From contig JAGMVK010000002.1 of assembly GCA_020747065.1 (NCBI GenBank), positions 3,038,001 to 3,102,000 on the forward strand: DNA of 64,000 nucleotides. The letters are read 5' to 3'. This stretch comes from Cadophora sp. MPI-SDFR-AT-0126. Lineage: Eukaryota; Ascomycota; Leotiomycetes; Helotiales; Ploettnerulaceae. The position numbers and the translations under genes are program-made. The notes beneath the pieces are model-generated. The model saw only the letters and a program-made list of their open reading frames with translations, made no database searches and was not told the origin of the DNA. Within the stretch, counting starts at the first letter, position 1. Each line of letters starts with the position of its first letter. Positions 34,780-45,490 of this stretch are shown piece by piece.

Positions 34780-35560
34780 GGAACCGAATTTTTCTTTTAA
34801 CAGATTTGAGGAGGAGGAGCAGCAGATCCAATTACACCGGTTCGAGCAATGATGGGATAGCATGGTCCAGGTCACAAGGACAGGAGGAGGGAAGAGTTTG
34901 TTGTTCATGTTGCCCGCATATTGTGTGCCTTGTGGGTCACAGTTGTCATCGCCCCGTTGGTATCATCAAAGGAGGATTTGCAGCGTCGATGTGAGGAATT
35001 GAAGATCTATTCGACGATTTGGAGCAGTCGTCGACTGAGCTGTACAGAATCAGTGGCTTTGGTCATACCGGAATCCTCATTGAGCAAGGATTTCGTACGT
35101 TCATTAACGGGGTTGCAAGGCACATTCAAGTTGGACCGGGTAGTTGTGGACGAGGCCCATTGCGTATCGGACAACAGACCCAAAGTCCGGTCCAAGATGA
35201 GGAAGTTGGGTCGAGTTTTGGTCCGATCGTGTAACTCTGTTGGTGTTTTTGACTGCCACTGCCGCTCCGGGACGCAACCGGGTTTTTCAAGTTGATGCAG
35301 ATCCCGGCAGAGGAGGTCCACATGTAGTACGCCACTCCAGGGAAGATCATTGTCTACGGGAGCAGGCCGAATCCCGGCATAGCCGCATTTTCCGGCAATA
35401 ACCTTGTCTGTAGCAGGACAGTCAACAGTTGCAGGCCAGCAATGGCAACGTAGCAGTTGGTCAATGAGGAGCAGCAGGAGGCTATCGAGGTCAGTGAGTT
35501 CCGTCAGCATTTGGAGCTGTGGGTCAGTCAGTGTCGGTTATCCATTTGCAAGGACGTCGA
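34780..35560 (+). pseudogene. RecQ-like helicase relic (telomere-linked-helicase type)
   Basis: Walker A (RTGGGKSLLFMLPAYC) is readable near 34880-34920. A shifted frame then gives VVIAPLVSSKEDLQRRCEEL, LVIPESSLSKDFVRSL and the DEAH-type box LDRVVVDEAHC (35130-35165). Another frame gives FFKLMQIPAEEVHM near 35300. The end (NEEQQEAIEVSEFRQHLELW near 35465-35525) matches C-terminal sequence I associate with fungal RecQ-like repeats. At least two frameshifts and several stops make it dead. Such genes are often subtelomeric or dispersed, but no telomere repeats are seen here. Confidence 0.7.
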
Positions 35561-35766
35561 GAGCAGCAGCATCGATGTAATGTGGCATGGCTAGATTTGT
35601 TACAATGGATGACCAGGTTTCCATCTGCTTGCTTGGCTTAGTTCACCCAAAGAGCTATATACCTTCAGCTAAAGCCGAGTCGAGTTTCTGTATTTAAGCC
35701 GTTCCCGGCTAGCAAGAATACCTTCAAATTGTTCTGCCTCTCTGCTAGAAAAGTATCTTTTCTAAT

Positions 35767-36345
35767 ATGGGTTCTTGTTCTTATATCCATCATGGCGACG
35801 ATTATGATTCCACTATATGGAAACTTTTATTTCGGAACACAGAGCGGCTTGATGAATGGGGCAAATCTGGAATGAAGTTTATTATACTTGGATCTGAGTT
35901 ACAGAGCGTCCTAGAGCCTGATGGGTGGATTAAGCCGACTGATGGTATTCCGGTATTAGCAATAGCTGCTATATCGACTGGACGGTTCAGTAAGGCCGGC
36001 TGGGACAGATTTATAGACTCACTTCAACCTCACTCGTACAACGAAGGAAAATATGAAGTTCAGTTTAACAGTCTGAACATCAAGTTGAACGTCTACAACT
36101 TGTTTTACACAACATCATCACACAAGACTATACTTATCATGAGCCCTGAACGACTGTTTTACGAGTATTATAAGAGTGGAACTATGCTTACGTTTTCGAC
36201 ATGCGCTACTATGTACGGAGGTGGTTTACAAAGTAATCAAGACAACAACTATCCCGGACCAATTTTGAAAGACAGCGATGGGTGTTATCGGATTCAACTA
36301 AATTGTTCTGGCCGAGTTTATCAGCTGCATATCAGGAGCTATTAG
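35767..36345 (+). CDS. Hypothetical protein, 192 aa
   Basis: An intact intronless frame starting MGSCSYIHHGDDYDSTIWK, with no stop or shift and an AT-leaning composition. Features seen: SGMKFIILGSELQSVLEPDG, then PVLAIAAISTGRFSKAGWD, and a Tyr-rich central part. No family recognised and no signal peptide. It lies between the helicase relic and the hAT element, so it may be lineage-specific. Confidence 0.55.
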   Translation: MGSCSYIHHGDDYDSTIWKLLFRNTERLDEWGKSGMKFIILGSELQSVLEPDGWIKPTDGIPVLAIAAISTGRFSKAGWDRFIDSLQPHSYNEGKYEVQFNSLNIKLNVYNLFYTTSSHKTILIMSPERLFYEYYKSGTMLTFSTCATMYGGGLQSNQDNNYPGPILKDSDGCYRIQLNCSGRVYQLHIRSY

Positions 36346-37919
36346 GTGGTTAATTATCTTTAGTTTTAGCTGCACTAGGCATACTTTGCAGGATATTACA
36401 TTAGCACAGCTCTCCTTAACTTACATAGCTCCTAGTGCTTATGAAGATCATGAATAGAGATAACTTACTTTGGGTTATACAGTAGGACCGAAACTGGATT
36501 TCCCAAGCACACTCTTTTAAAATATTGCGCCCTACTTTACTAGCGCGATGCTTTGCCATTTAGGTAATTAAAGCGCAATACAAGGGTAATTTTCTGAGGT
36601 AACTTACCTCCCTCTAAAGTCAACAACCATTTCTACAGTACGCGTGCGCAGCATCACTCCTTTATTAATGGCTAGTATATCCGTCCACTCCATCCGCCGT
36701 TCCATCCTCTCACTCAATCGATTAATCGATTCATCCTCCATTCCCCTTGCCCTTCTTTTCTTCCCATCGCAACTCTCAGGGTTTCGAACGCTACAAATGA
36801 TGGCTGACAGTATGTTTGAGTGCACCGAGCCTGGTTGCGAGTTGACGTCTGCATTCTCGCTTCACAACGCAATGACACTCCGACTCACAAGTTCTGCGTC
36901 GAGCATGTAAATGATTTGGCGATAAAGAAGAGGAGCGAGACCGAGAGTATAACTAGCAACACATTTTTCATCTTCTAAAAGTCGCGAGAACGTCCAGCTA
37001 CGAGATAGAGCAATTGGCTGCATAGGCTTCCACAGGGGAGCACTTCAGCACTTTCACCAATGCCCCGACGGAGGACGCCCGCACCAGTCCGATCTTGAGC
37101 AAATTATCACCCGCAGTCTACACCTTGAGTGCAATTGGGCCTAAGCAAGCGATTACGGACCTGAAGATGTAGGTGAGTTCAATCGTGGCCAAGCGTGCAA
37201 ACAAGGGCATGGCCGAGAGTGGCGTTGTGATGGTGGCCCATAACGGATCTGGACCGGAAGCAGACTTGTCGAGCATGATGATATATAGCAGTTGTACGAG
37301 TCGTTGTGCACTCCACTGCCGCAGGTGGATGTTGACATTGGGGGGAGTTTATGATAGACATACAGACGAAGCTACTTTGCCGGATTAGCAAGATTAACTC
37401 TAATACAGCGAACCCTCAAGCTCGATCTCGTTTCACTTAAAGCTGCGCAAGTTGATAGGTGCTATTCAACTCTCGAGGGTGACTCATCTGTACAGGAAGC
37501 TTTATTACGCATTGGAGTGAGTCATCAATGTGGCTTCGTTGGTACCTTGAAATGGGAATAGCCTCACCATGGATGAAATGACTGCAAAGTTATCATTAGT
37601 GAGACAACACGCTGACGAAATAGTATGATAGCTTTAAGATCTGTGAGACCCGGTAACTATCAGACCATAATAAATGACCAATTGAGAATTGAGTATCTTT
37701 TCATAGCTTGCCCCTGCTTTGCACTTACGCTGCCACTGTGGCACGCCAACCAATCAGCTTGGGGCCGCCTCAGATCGTCCCACATCGAGACAACGCTAAA
37801 AAGACGACACTTCTCTTTATCACTTCTCTTTATCACTTCTCTTTATACCGCACTTAGAGAGAAGCACTACATCCCCTTTGACGTTCCCGTACAATGTCTT
37901 CGAATCGAGCTTAACCAGG
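36346..37919. other. Intergenic; possible relic and a short CT-rich tandem repeat
   Basis: Near 36800-36915 a plus-strand frame reads FECTEPGCELTSAFSLHN and the next frame HKFCVEH, a Cys/His pattern split by a frameshift, possibly an eroded zinc-binding gene. At about 37806-37849 the unit CACTTCTCTTTAT is repeated three times. Otherwise nothing is supportable. Confidence 0.35.
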
Positions 37920-40900
37920 GCTCCGAATAGTGCAACTAGTGCGTTTGAATACATCAAACTGCTTAATTAGTGCGTCTGACTTGGCCACACTGAACTACTA
38001 GTTTGTTTGACTTAGCTATACTAAACTACTAGTGTCCCTGAGATACGTAAACTGCACTATTAGTTTAGTTCGTCACGGTCAAACTAAACTATAGTGCAAA
38101 CTGTAGTCCAAACTAGTAGTGTGGCCATAATAATCCGACTTGCGGCTCGCCGTCCTCCCACTACCTCTAAGCTTCCCAATACCGTACTCGATTTGTTACA
38201 CTATCCTCCTTGCTAACCCCTCTCCTGAATGTTAAGCATTAGAGATGGTGTCAGTAGCTGCCGTATTAATATAACGACACTAGAATCCGCAATTAGATAA
38301 TCGCATATCTGATGTAGCAGAAAGCTTACCTCCGATGGGACTATCAGAGCGCTCTTGTCCTAGGATCGTAGGTATTCTAAGAGATTCAACGTTTCGGTGT
38401 TTATAGATCCTCGCTGGTCGGTCACCGAAAGTTTAGCCTTGGAGAAGAGTCGTTCTGTCTTAGTAGACATAGGCGCAATTGATAGAATATCAATAGCTAT
38501 TAAAGATAAGTTAGGGAACCGTCGTCGCTGCGCTGATTCTAACTACTATTTCAACGGATCCGATACTATTATCATAGGTTCACGGCAGTATACTTCGTAC
38601 TCATCGTTATCCATGTTGAAAATTGTTGCCTTTTGCTCTTTCATCCACATTTTGTACCTATTTATTCGCCTTGTAGTTAGCTCGTGTGCCGAACCTAGCC
38701 GAAGAACGGGACAAGTGGTTGATTTGTACGTCTCCCTCTATAGTTCCCCTACCCGAGCCTTAGCTGTCTTAATCCATTTATTCTTGTCCTCCTAAGTGTT
38801 TTCCATGTATGCCCACTTGAGGGAAGGATTTAATACCGTTGCTGCTGAATAGATTAGCGAATTTTCCGTTAATTCATAGTAGTCAGCTAGTTTAGCCCAT
38901 GCAGTCTCTATTATCGTAGCTAAGTGTGGGATAGTGGTGGCTTTCTTAGCGGCCTCGATGTGATGCAAGAGATAGTCCATGGCTGGTAGAACGTTAGAGA
39001 TGGAATTTCCCATACCCTCGTTTGCTATTGTCGCGTCATGAAATGGCTCAAGAAATTTGAGAGTCTTAGCTAAAGTTACCTAGTCAGAGGGAGTCAGAAC
39101 GTCGTCTTGCAGACCTGGCTCCTGAGCACAAAATACAGTGACAGCTTGTCGGATTTTAGGCTTGAGGGCCTATTCGACTATACTGTACTATGAATTCCAA
39201 CGAGTGTCATTGTCGCGTCGTAGCCTTAGACCGTTGGTGAGACTAGTAAACGTTTGAAGTCGCTGGGGGGTCTAAGTGATATAAACCACGATATTATGTA
39301 GCTTACTAATCGCCCCTCGCTTTCTCTATTGCTCTACTTCCTTATTAGACGGTCTATGGTAGGAATCTGTTGTGGGGGGTCGCTTTCTAATGAGAAACGC
39401 TATTACAGCTAGGTGAATGATGTGGCTAAAACAGCGAAGCCGGTGAGGAAGGGGATTGTAGAAAACATCGAACTCGCGTTCTAAGTCGTCGGAGACTTTG
39501 TCGATCATGGTGTTCATGTTCGCAGCATTATCTATCATGAAGTATCCAACTTTTGACGCTATACTAAATTCTCGTATGAACTCCATGATAGCTTCTGCTA
39601 TGTTCTCGCCGCTGTGCTCTCCTTCTAATTCTTTTATCCTCACTACTAGGGACTGCAGACCGTGGTTCTTCCGTAACGAATTGAACTGTGAATCCGATTA
39701 CGCCTAAACAATTTAGCGATATCCAGTTATCGGGAACAAAGTGGATTGACGAGAGGGCATTCTGTAGAGCTCGCTTTATAAACTCCTTTTTGTTGTTATA
39801 GGCCCATTATAAGTCATTTTTAACCGTGTCGCCATACCTCGGGAGGAGATCATTAGCAGCCGGACGAATATACCGAATAAACTCGCGAAAGGCTGGCTGC
39901 TCGACATGAACAAAGGGGAGGCTGCAAGCTACTGTGTAGCGGTAGTACAATTCGCGCAGAGTGGCTTGGTCTAGGGTATCTTCCTTTTCTGTGACCTTGC
40001 GTTTCTTGGACATAAGAGTTTCATTAGCTAGGAAGGCAGTAATGTCTGTAAGACGACTTTGCGTCACTTCCCGCCCAGTCTCTTGCCTCCCGGAAACGAA
40101 TATCTTATGTTCCTTCCGTAAATGATTGACGATAGTGGACGACCTACCAGAGTAATTGTATTTCTTCGTTCTTTTCTTGTCGAAGCAGGGCTGATAATGC
40201 CACCATTTCGTCCCATTAGAATCGACCCAGGCTCCCGGGTTACTTTTGCCTTCCTCTCTTCGATAATACTGCTAAATAGGAGACGTTTTGCGGGACGCGC
40301 TAAAAGGTAGCGAGGAGGATAGTGAATCATCCGTATGGCTAGTACTATCAATAGCACTAGCAGTCTCGCAGTGATCCACGATAGAGGGTATGGTTCACTA
40401 GAGACGGCACGTAGATAATAAGAGTGGTGATCATGGGAGTCGGGCGGATTAGAATTCTTGGAAATTCTTGGAAATTGTTGCAGCACATCCGGTCGCTTGT
40501 GGCATCTTTGGTCTCTCGGCTTCAAGGGTGGTAGATATAGAGGTAATATAGTAGACTGCTTCCTCTCTTGTCTATTCTAGCACTTGACGGTGAATGACTG
40601 CAAATACCTAGTCTAAGCTAAACCAGAGAGCCAGAAATTAACTACTTCCACTCGTCGAATGTGGCTACTTATACTTGGAAACAGACTAATTCAGAAGTCC
40701 TAGAGGTATGGTTCGTACTATAGGTTCCAAATCGTTCTTGGACGCCTCTATTAACTTCCTAGTTTAGCACCTATCTAAGATTCTAGGTCCGTCGGCTAAT
40801 AATTGGCTAGGGTAAAAATTGATGTTGATAATTCTAGGCTCTTGTTAGGAAGAGAATTTTTCAGTTACGTAATACTTTAATGATTAATGCGGCATGATAA

Positions 40901-41356
40901 CTGTATAGAGTGATTATCAATTTCGCCACGCGCTCTCGACGCGACTGACGCGTCGGATCGCGTAGGTCGAAGATACTCTGTAGCGAGCAACATAACAAAC
41001 TTGGAAAGATATTACCTGACCTACGCTGAATTTGGACGGTCTGAGTCAAGGCATGCATGGATTTCTAGCACGTCGAGCGAGAAGATTAGTGGTTCCCCGC
41101 GCTTTAAGCTAAAACGCGAGTATAACGCGATGTCCCGTGACTTAGACTAATGGTGTGACTGCTAGTCCGCGACCTTCGGACTGGACTACTGGTCAGTGTG
41201 GTCGAGTTACACTGAACCATCAGTGTAGTCTGAGAGGCTTGCACTGGACCAGCAGTGTATCTGAGAGATGTACACTAAACCAACTAGTCCACGGACTACC
41301 AGTGCAAACTGTAGTTTGCACTGGTAGTGCAGTTTATGGCGCGCACTATTCGGAGC
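37920..41356 (-). mobile_element. hAT transposon, inactive (about 3.4 kb)
   Basis: A 14-bp sequence GCTCCGAATAGTGC at 37920-37933 is inverted at 41343-41356. Inside both ends are clusters of short repeats (AAACTACTAGT, GTGCAAACTGTAGT types), typical subterminal binding sites of hAT transposase. Between them is a decayed hAT transposase on the minus strand. I cannot see a clean 8-bp target duplication, so one flank may have been rearranged. Confidence 0.7.
38385..40330 (-). pseudogene. hAT transposase pseudogene (BED finger to hATC domain)
   Basis: From high to low coordinates: a BED-type zinc finger (SNGTKWWHYQPCFDKKR, then STIVNHLRKEH, 40250-40110); SLPFVHVEQPAFREFIRYIR; catalytic-core pieces VGYFMIDNAANMNTMI and HRLRCFSHIIHLAVI; ELTENSLIYSAATVLNPSLKW; and the C-terminal dimerisation motif TERLFSKAKLSVTDQRGSI (38490-38400). 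Many stops, mostly TAG, separate these blocks. The order is that of a full hAT transposase of about 650-700 residues. The stop pattern suggests RIP-like decay. Confidence 0.85.
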
Positions 41357-41821
41357 GCTGGAATGAATTCGCAAATGCAGTCGAGACTTGAGTAAAATGC
41401 TCAAGTTTAGTAAAATTTGTGGACATTTCCGCCAGTCTTAGTGCGGGAAGGCAGTTCTCCATAACTACCTTCGCCAGAGGTGCTCGAAAGCTGATGTTTG
41501 CAGCAGCATAGATGATCAATGTAACACTCATCTCAATTTCCTCGAGCACTCTCTTGTCGATACCGAAACCTTTCTCGGTCATATCACCAGGAACAAGGAT
41601 GATCCGTCCAGAATTTATCCGATCTTGTATTTGGTGGAACTGATTTGGCATGGTGTGTCTCCATCCTTCCAAGGACTTGCTCACTGGTCCACGAATCAGC
41701 AGATAGAGCTTTTGTAACTCAAGCACGACCCCAAGTTTATAGAGCAGGCAGCCCCTAAACCACCGGTTCCACTGGTCAAGAACACAACTTGGTCCGTATA
41801 AAATTCGTAAATTCCTGCCAT
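41357..41821 (-). pseudogene. Fatty acyl-CoA reductase, N-terminal fragment cut by the hAT element
   Basis: Starts MAGIYEFYTDQVVFLTSGTG with the nucleotide-binding glycine motif (GTGGLGA). After a one-base shift it continues LYKLGVVLELQKLYLLIRGP, VPGDMTEKGFGID, TLIIYAAANISFRAPLAKVV and HFTQVSTAFANSF, the NAD(P)-binding-4 (male-sterility) domain of fungal fatty acyl-CoA reductases. These reduce acyl-CoA to fatty alcohol at membranes. The frame ends against the hAT terminal repeat, and I could not find the missing C-terminal part at the other end (37919). A relic of about 150 of some 400 or more residues. Confidence 0.8.
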
Positions 41822-42693
41822 GGATAATATTGACAAAAGTGTTTCTGAAGTGTTCAAACTAAGAGGCACAACACTCACCGAAGTAGCCGTATTTATACTC
41901 GAGCAAAAACTGCATATCTAACCTACATATTTGGAAACCAGTCAGCTCGCGTGGGCAAGGTTCATTATGCGGACTCTTGCCTTTAATCCCTCGGCACCTC
42001 TTTGCGTTACGGGCGTCGCACTCGCACGTGGCTGAGATCTGGAGCGCATAAAATTAATCCATCTCACAACCACAAATAAGGTTAAGATCATCAAAACAAA
42101 ATATTTACAGTACTGTAAGATGGTTATGGATAACTTCTGCTTCGTACACCGTATTGACCATCGGCCTCCGCACCGGCAACCGTACACGGTCATCGATGTA
42201 TGCATACGGTGCCCGTAACTGTATATAAAACCAGCTAGAATTTCCACAGCTTTAGACCAATCAATCAATCATTAATCGCTGTCATCTGGGTTAGACTGCG
42301 ATTACTGTACCAATGTACAGCTTCTTACTTACGCACTTCTAAACTTTTCCAGAAGTCATCTTGGTAAGACGCTTGCTTAATCAGGAAGATTACGACACAT
42401 CTATCTGTGACTTTTCAAGGATCGACGATCATCCTTCAATCATTCAGCAGCAACTGTACATTACATAATTGTCGTGTCCATACAGGGATAACCGACGATG
42501 GAAAGGTACGAGGCACTGAGACTTTGACTGATCATAGTTATTCAAAAATACAGCTCGGTATCCACAGACTATAGTATCTAACATTCTAATTTAACCTTTG
42601 ATGACAAATTACTTTCCGCAATAATCAACAGCTTCTTTTACCGCGTTTCCACTACTGTATAATATTACGCATGGTAAATCGTTGATAAGTCTA
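41822..42693. other. Intergenic, no supportable gene
   Basis: A 108-codon minus-strand frame (41942-42268) with one hydrophobic segment has no motif and probably arose by chance. Confidence 0.35.
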
Positions 42694-43051
42694 ACGTCCG
42701 TCCCTGAGTGGCGGAAAACCCGGTGTGCCGGAAACGACCAATGAGATCGCAAGGATCGCGGATTTTTCTCTATGTCCTCTTTAAATCAGCCACAACAAAA
42801 ACTTTTTATATTTAAAGTTAGCAATAAGTTTATCACACGAGTTCTATTTATACAGCGACTTGTGAATGTTGAAATTCGTCTAATTTTCCGGCACATAGGG
42901 TTTTAGTTGGTTTGTGGCAGCATGCTTAGATTGAACGGAGCTAGGCTACCTCGACAGGTATTATATACCTGTGGGCACGTGACTGTGTGACTGATGACTA
43001 AGAGACCTGGATTGCCTGAACAACAGGTTTCCGCCACGCAGGGACGGACGT
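42694..43051. mobile_element. MITE, 358 bp, CGTCC-family TIRs
   Basis: The left end ACGTCCGTCCCTGAGTGGCG is matched inverted at the right end (ACGTCCGTCCCTGCGTGGCG). TA flanks both sides (42692-42693, 43052-43053). Two tandem 17-bp units (CCCTGAGTGGCGGAAAA, then CCCGGTGTGCCGGAAAC) lie just inside the left end. The inner block GACCAATGAGATCGCAAGGA is shared with the MITE at 48307, placing both in one family. It is non-coding. Confidence 0.85.
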
Positions 43052-43191
43052 TACTAGTGATGAAAACTGAAACTATATTTACTATCTAGTAGCCAAGAGA
43101 TTACTCTGTTGAGGGCCTTAGTGGCTATTAACTTCGTCATATTCACTTCTATTTGATAATCCTGGCTCTTGGTTTGGAAACGATTAGCTGC

Positions 43192-43834
43192 TCAACTGCG
43201 ATGAGAATTGACTGGAGAATTGGTTGGAGCTATGGGGAAAGGATGAAGTAGTGACTGATCAGCCAAAGAGTTACCGTCAGCCTCAATATCGACACAGCCA
43301 AGAGCTGCCGCGTCAAACTGAGAAGCCAGATCCTCAACCGCATTGATGCTTTCGTTGAAGAGAATGAAATTGATTCTGCTCAATCCGGAAGGTACTGGTA
43401 CCGGCGCCACAATTTGAGAATGTTCGAGTGATCGCCCTTTGGGAATATCCCTCTGGTTATCTCGCGGCAATGTATTGCATGTGGATCCATAGGATGGAAC
43501 GTCGAGGATGTTTAAAACCCTGCCAGTCGTAGGCTCGATTATAATGGCATTTGTAGAGTCATAAGAGACTTGGTATCCATTCAGTATGTACTATATTGAT
43601 GTGAGCAGAAAATTGCCTCATAGTGCGCCTACATACGTAGTACCAGTATCGCTTCCCCGGTTGCAGAATAGTGGCTTGAAATTCGAAAGTGTTATTCCAC
43701 GTAGAAGCTTCGTTGTCTTCCTTGACTTTCATAAGAGGGAGCTGTCTTGAGTAAAGGTCCCATGAACCGAGGATATGAGCACATCTAATAGTTGGTAGAG
43801 TTTGCAATGTAAATGATGCGCGAGTTGGTATCAT
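43192..43834 (-). CDS. CBM48/AMPK-beta glycogen-binding-like protein, 198 aa, one intron
   Basis: Exons 43834-43637 and 43590-43192 join across a 46-bp intron (GTATGT...TAG) to give GKRYWYYYILNGYQVSYD. The N-terminal domain (HILGSWDLYSRQLPLMKVKE, then WNNTFEFQATILQPGKRYWY) is the carbohydrate-binding fold of AMPK beta subunits and related fungal proteins. The second half (IIIEPTTGRVLNILDVPSYG, then PVPVPSGLSRINFILFNESI) is low-complexity and unrecognised. There is no kinase-interacting C-terminal domain, so a role in the Snf1 complex is not implied. It starts at MIPTRASFTLQTLP and is intact. Confidence 0.75.
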
Positions 43835-44437
43835 TTTGGGAGGAGGTCAGATGGCCTGCGGGATTGCTGTCGGTTTAGAAATGGAATTGGCCAGCGTGAT
43901 GAGAGGTTATCCGTGGCACCAGCAGTGCATCTTGGTCAACTCCTTGACCTTGGTACATGAGCCATCTTATGAATTTGACAAAGCACTTGATTGCATACAT
44001 AATGTCCGGGAACGACAGCGTGGCAGTTTTCAGACAGCCGCTTCTTAGAAGCGCGCAGTCATCACTGAATGGTGCAGGACTGCTCAAGAGCTTTGATTAA
44101 CCTTAATCATTGATAGTGATTCCTACTCCTGGTGAAAGAAACTGTCACACCACATTTCTGACCAAATATTTGATATAGGAGATCCTGGAGGTCCGGGCTG
44201 AAGCTGGCAATGATGACATTGTGTAGAGCAAACGAAAATACAGTCAGACAAACACCCCACCTGTCAGCAGTAATCCTTGAAAGTATGGATGGCTGAAAAT
44301 GGGAGATCCATGGTTACATGATGACTTCAAAAGATCCACGAAATGATGACTTTAATGCGCAGTTTGCAGTAGCGCGAATTGAGATGAGAGAGATCAATTT
44401 TGATACTGTAATACGGTCTTAAAGATGAAGACTCAAT
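43835..44437. other. Intergenic between the CBM-like gene and the SAP ORF
   Basis: The overlapping frames at 43836-44087 on both strands lack motifs. Probably promoter sequence for the two outward-reading genes. Confidence 0.3.
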
Positions 44438-44713
44438 TTGAGGCTTGTACATACTTTACTTTCGGGCTGGAGATCTCAGCATCTGAAGCATAGAAGCAAG
44501 GAGAGTTCCATAGCATTTGTTACTACTTCCACTATGCTTCTCCCGGAAATTGCTGAGATAATCATGTCTGATTCTATAGGGGACGATCTCACTCTTAAGC
44601 AGCTAGATAAAATTGCGGCACTCCACAGTCTTCCAACATATGGTTCCAAGGCTGACCGGGTCCAACGCCTTATACAGGCATTAGGGCGAGAAAGTTTGTT
44701 CGAATTCCTTTAA
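44438..44713 (+). CDS. Small SAP-motif protein (up to 91 aa)
   Basis: The C-terminal half, DDLTLKQLDKIAALHSLPTY followed by GSKADRVQRLIQAL, fits the two-helix SAP motif that binds AT-rich or scaffold DNA. The best start may be the internal Met before SDSIGDD (about 44564) rather than the first codon. It could also be a single exon of a larger gene. Intact but short, so support is modest. Confidence 0.45.
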   Translation: MRLVHTLLSGWRSQHLKHRSKESSIAFVTTSTMLLPEIAEIIMSDSIGDDLTLKQLDKIAALHSLPTYGSKADRVQRLIQALGRESLFEFL

Positions 44714-45010
44714 GTAACTTATGCGATAAGTATATTGACAGTCAAATAGCCTTTATTCTAGTCTCATCGAGAATTCGCAGCGAAAATCTGGATGATGTAA
44801 CCGACAGTAGCTCTGGACCGGCTGCAGAACTGGCAATCGCCAATAGTGGAGCCGATAGTTTCAGGGCATCTGTACAGCATACGACTTTAGCAGTTTCTAG
44901 ACCAGGTCCTTCTGTGTGGATAAATGTCAAATAGAGGCTTATCTAAAATTATTGTATAAACTAGACTACCTTCCCCAACGAACCCTATTGTCGGAACAAG
45001 GGAACAAGAA

Positions 45011-45035
45011 CCTAATCGGGCTTAACCCGATTAGG
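45011..45035. repeat. Perfect 10-bp inverted repeat with 5-nt loop
   Basis: CCTAATCGGG is followed by CTTAA and its exact inverse complement CCCGATTAGG. It lies in the 44714-45410 gap, which otherwise has no supportable gene. It could be a binding site or transcript hairpin; no function is inferred. Confidence 0.6.
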
Positions 45036-45410
45036 TACGTTAGCCGAAGAGAGCGTCCTTAAGAGCTCTCTTCCACCTGCAACCTCTTAATTCTACACCT
45101 ATTTGCAACAACATCAGAACAAGAGTATACTCTTAATAGGCCATACCCCTGTGAAACCAACACCTATTGATACTCAATCGCCACACAACCAAAGCTGGAG
45201 AACTTTCCGAGACAAAACCTTGAGAACCGGATGCTTTTCCTTCAGGGATTTAAGGAGACAGATAAAGAGCAGCAGCCGAATTCCCATTTTAACCTACGCT
45301 TGGTTCCGCTTCATTCGTTGGGAGGAACTTCGTACCGGGCTCCTACATTGAAAAATTTGACGGACATGATTTGCACCGCCTTATTGAGAAATTGTGGAAA
45401 AGTCGAACTA

Positions 45411-45490
45411 ACGTGCATCCCTGCGTGCCGGAAAACCCTCCGTACCGGAAAAACTAACAGGTACTTCGACTTCAGGCATCATAAAACCTA
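45411..45490 (+). repeat. Left TIR of the NLR-bearing segment
   Basis: About 80 bp. Contains two tandem 17-bp units, CCCTGCGTGCCGGAAAA and CCCTCCGTACCGGAAAA, directly inside the terminal ACGTGCAT. Confidence 0.8.

Noticed and set aside
41942..42268. 108-codon minus-strand frame with a hydrophobic stretch
   Set aside because: No motif, no homologous pattern, and an isolated hydrophobic run is common by chance.
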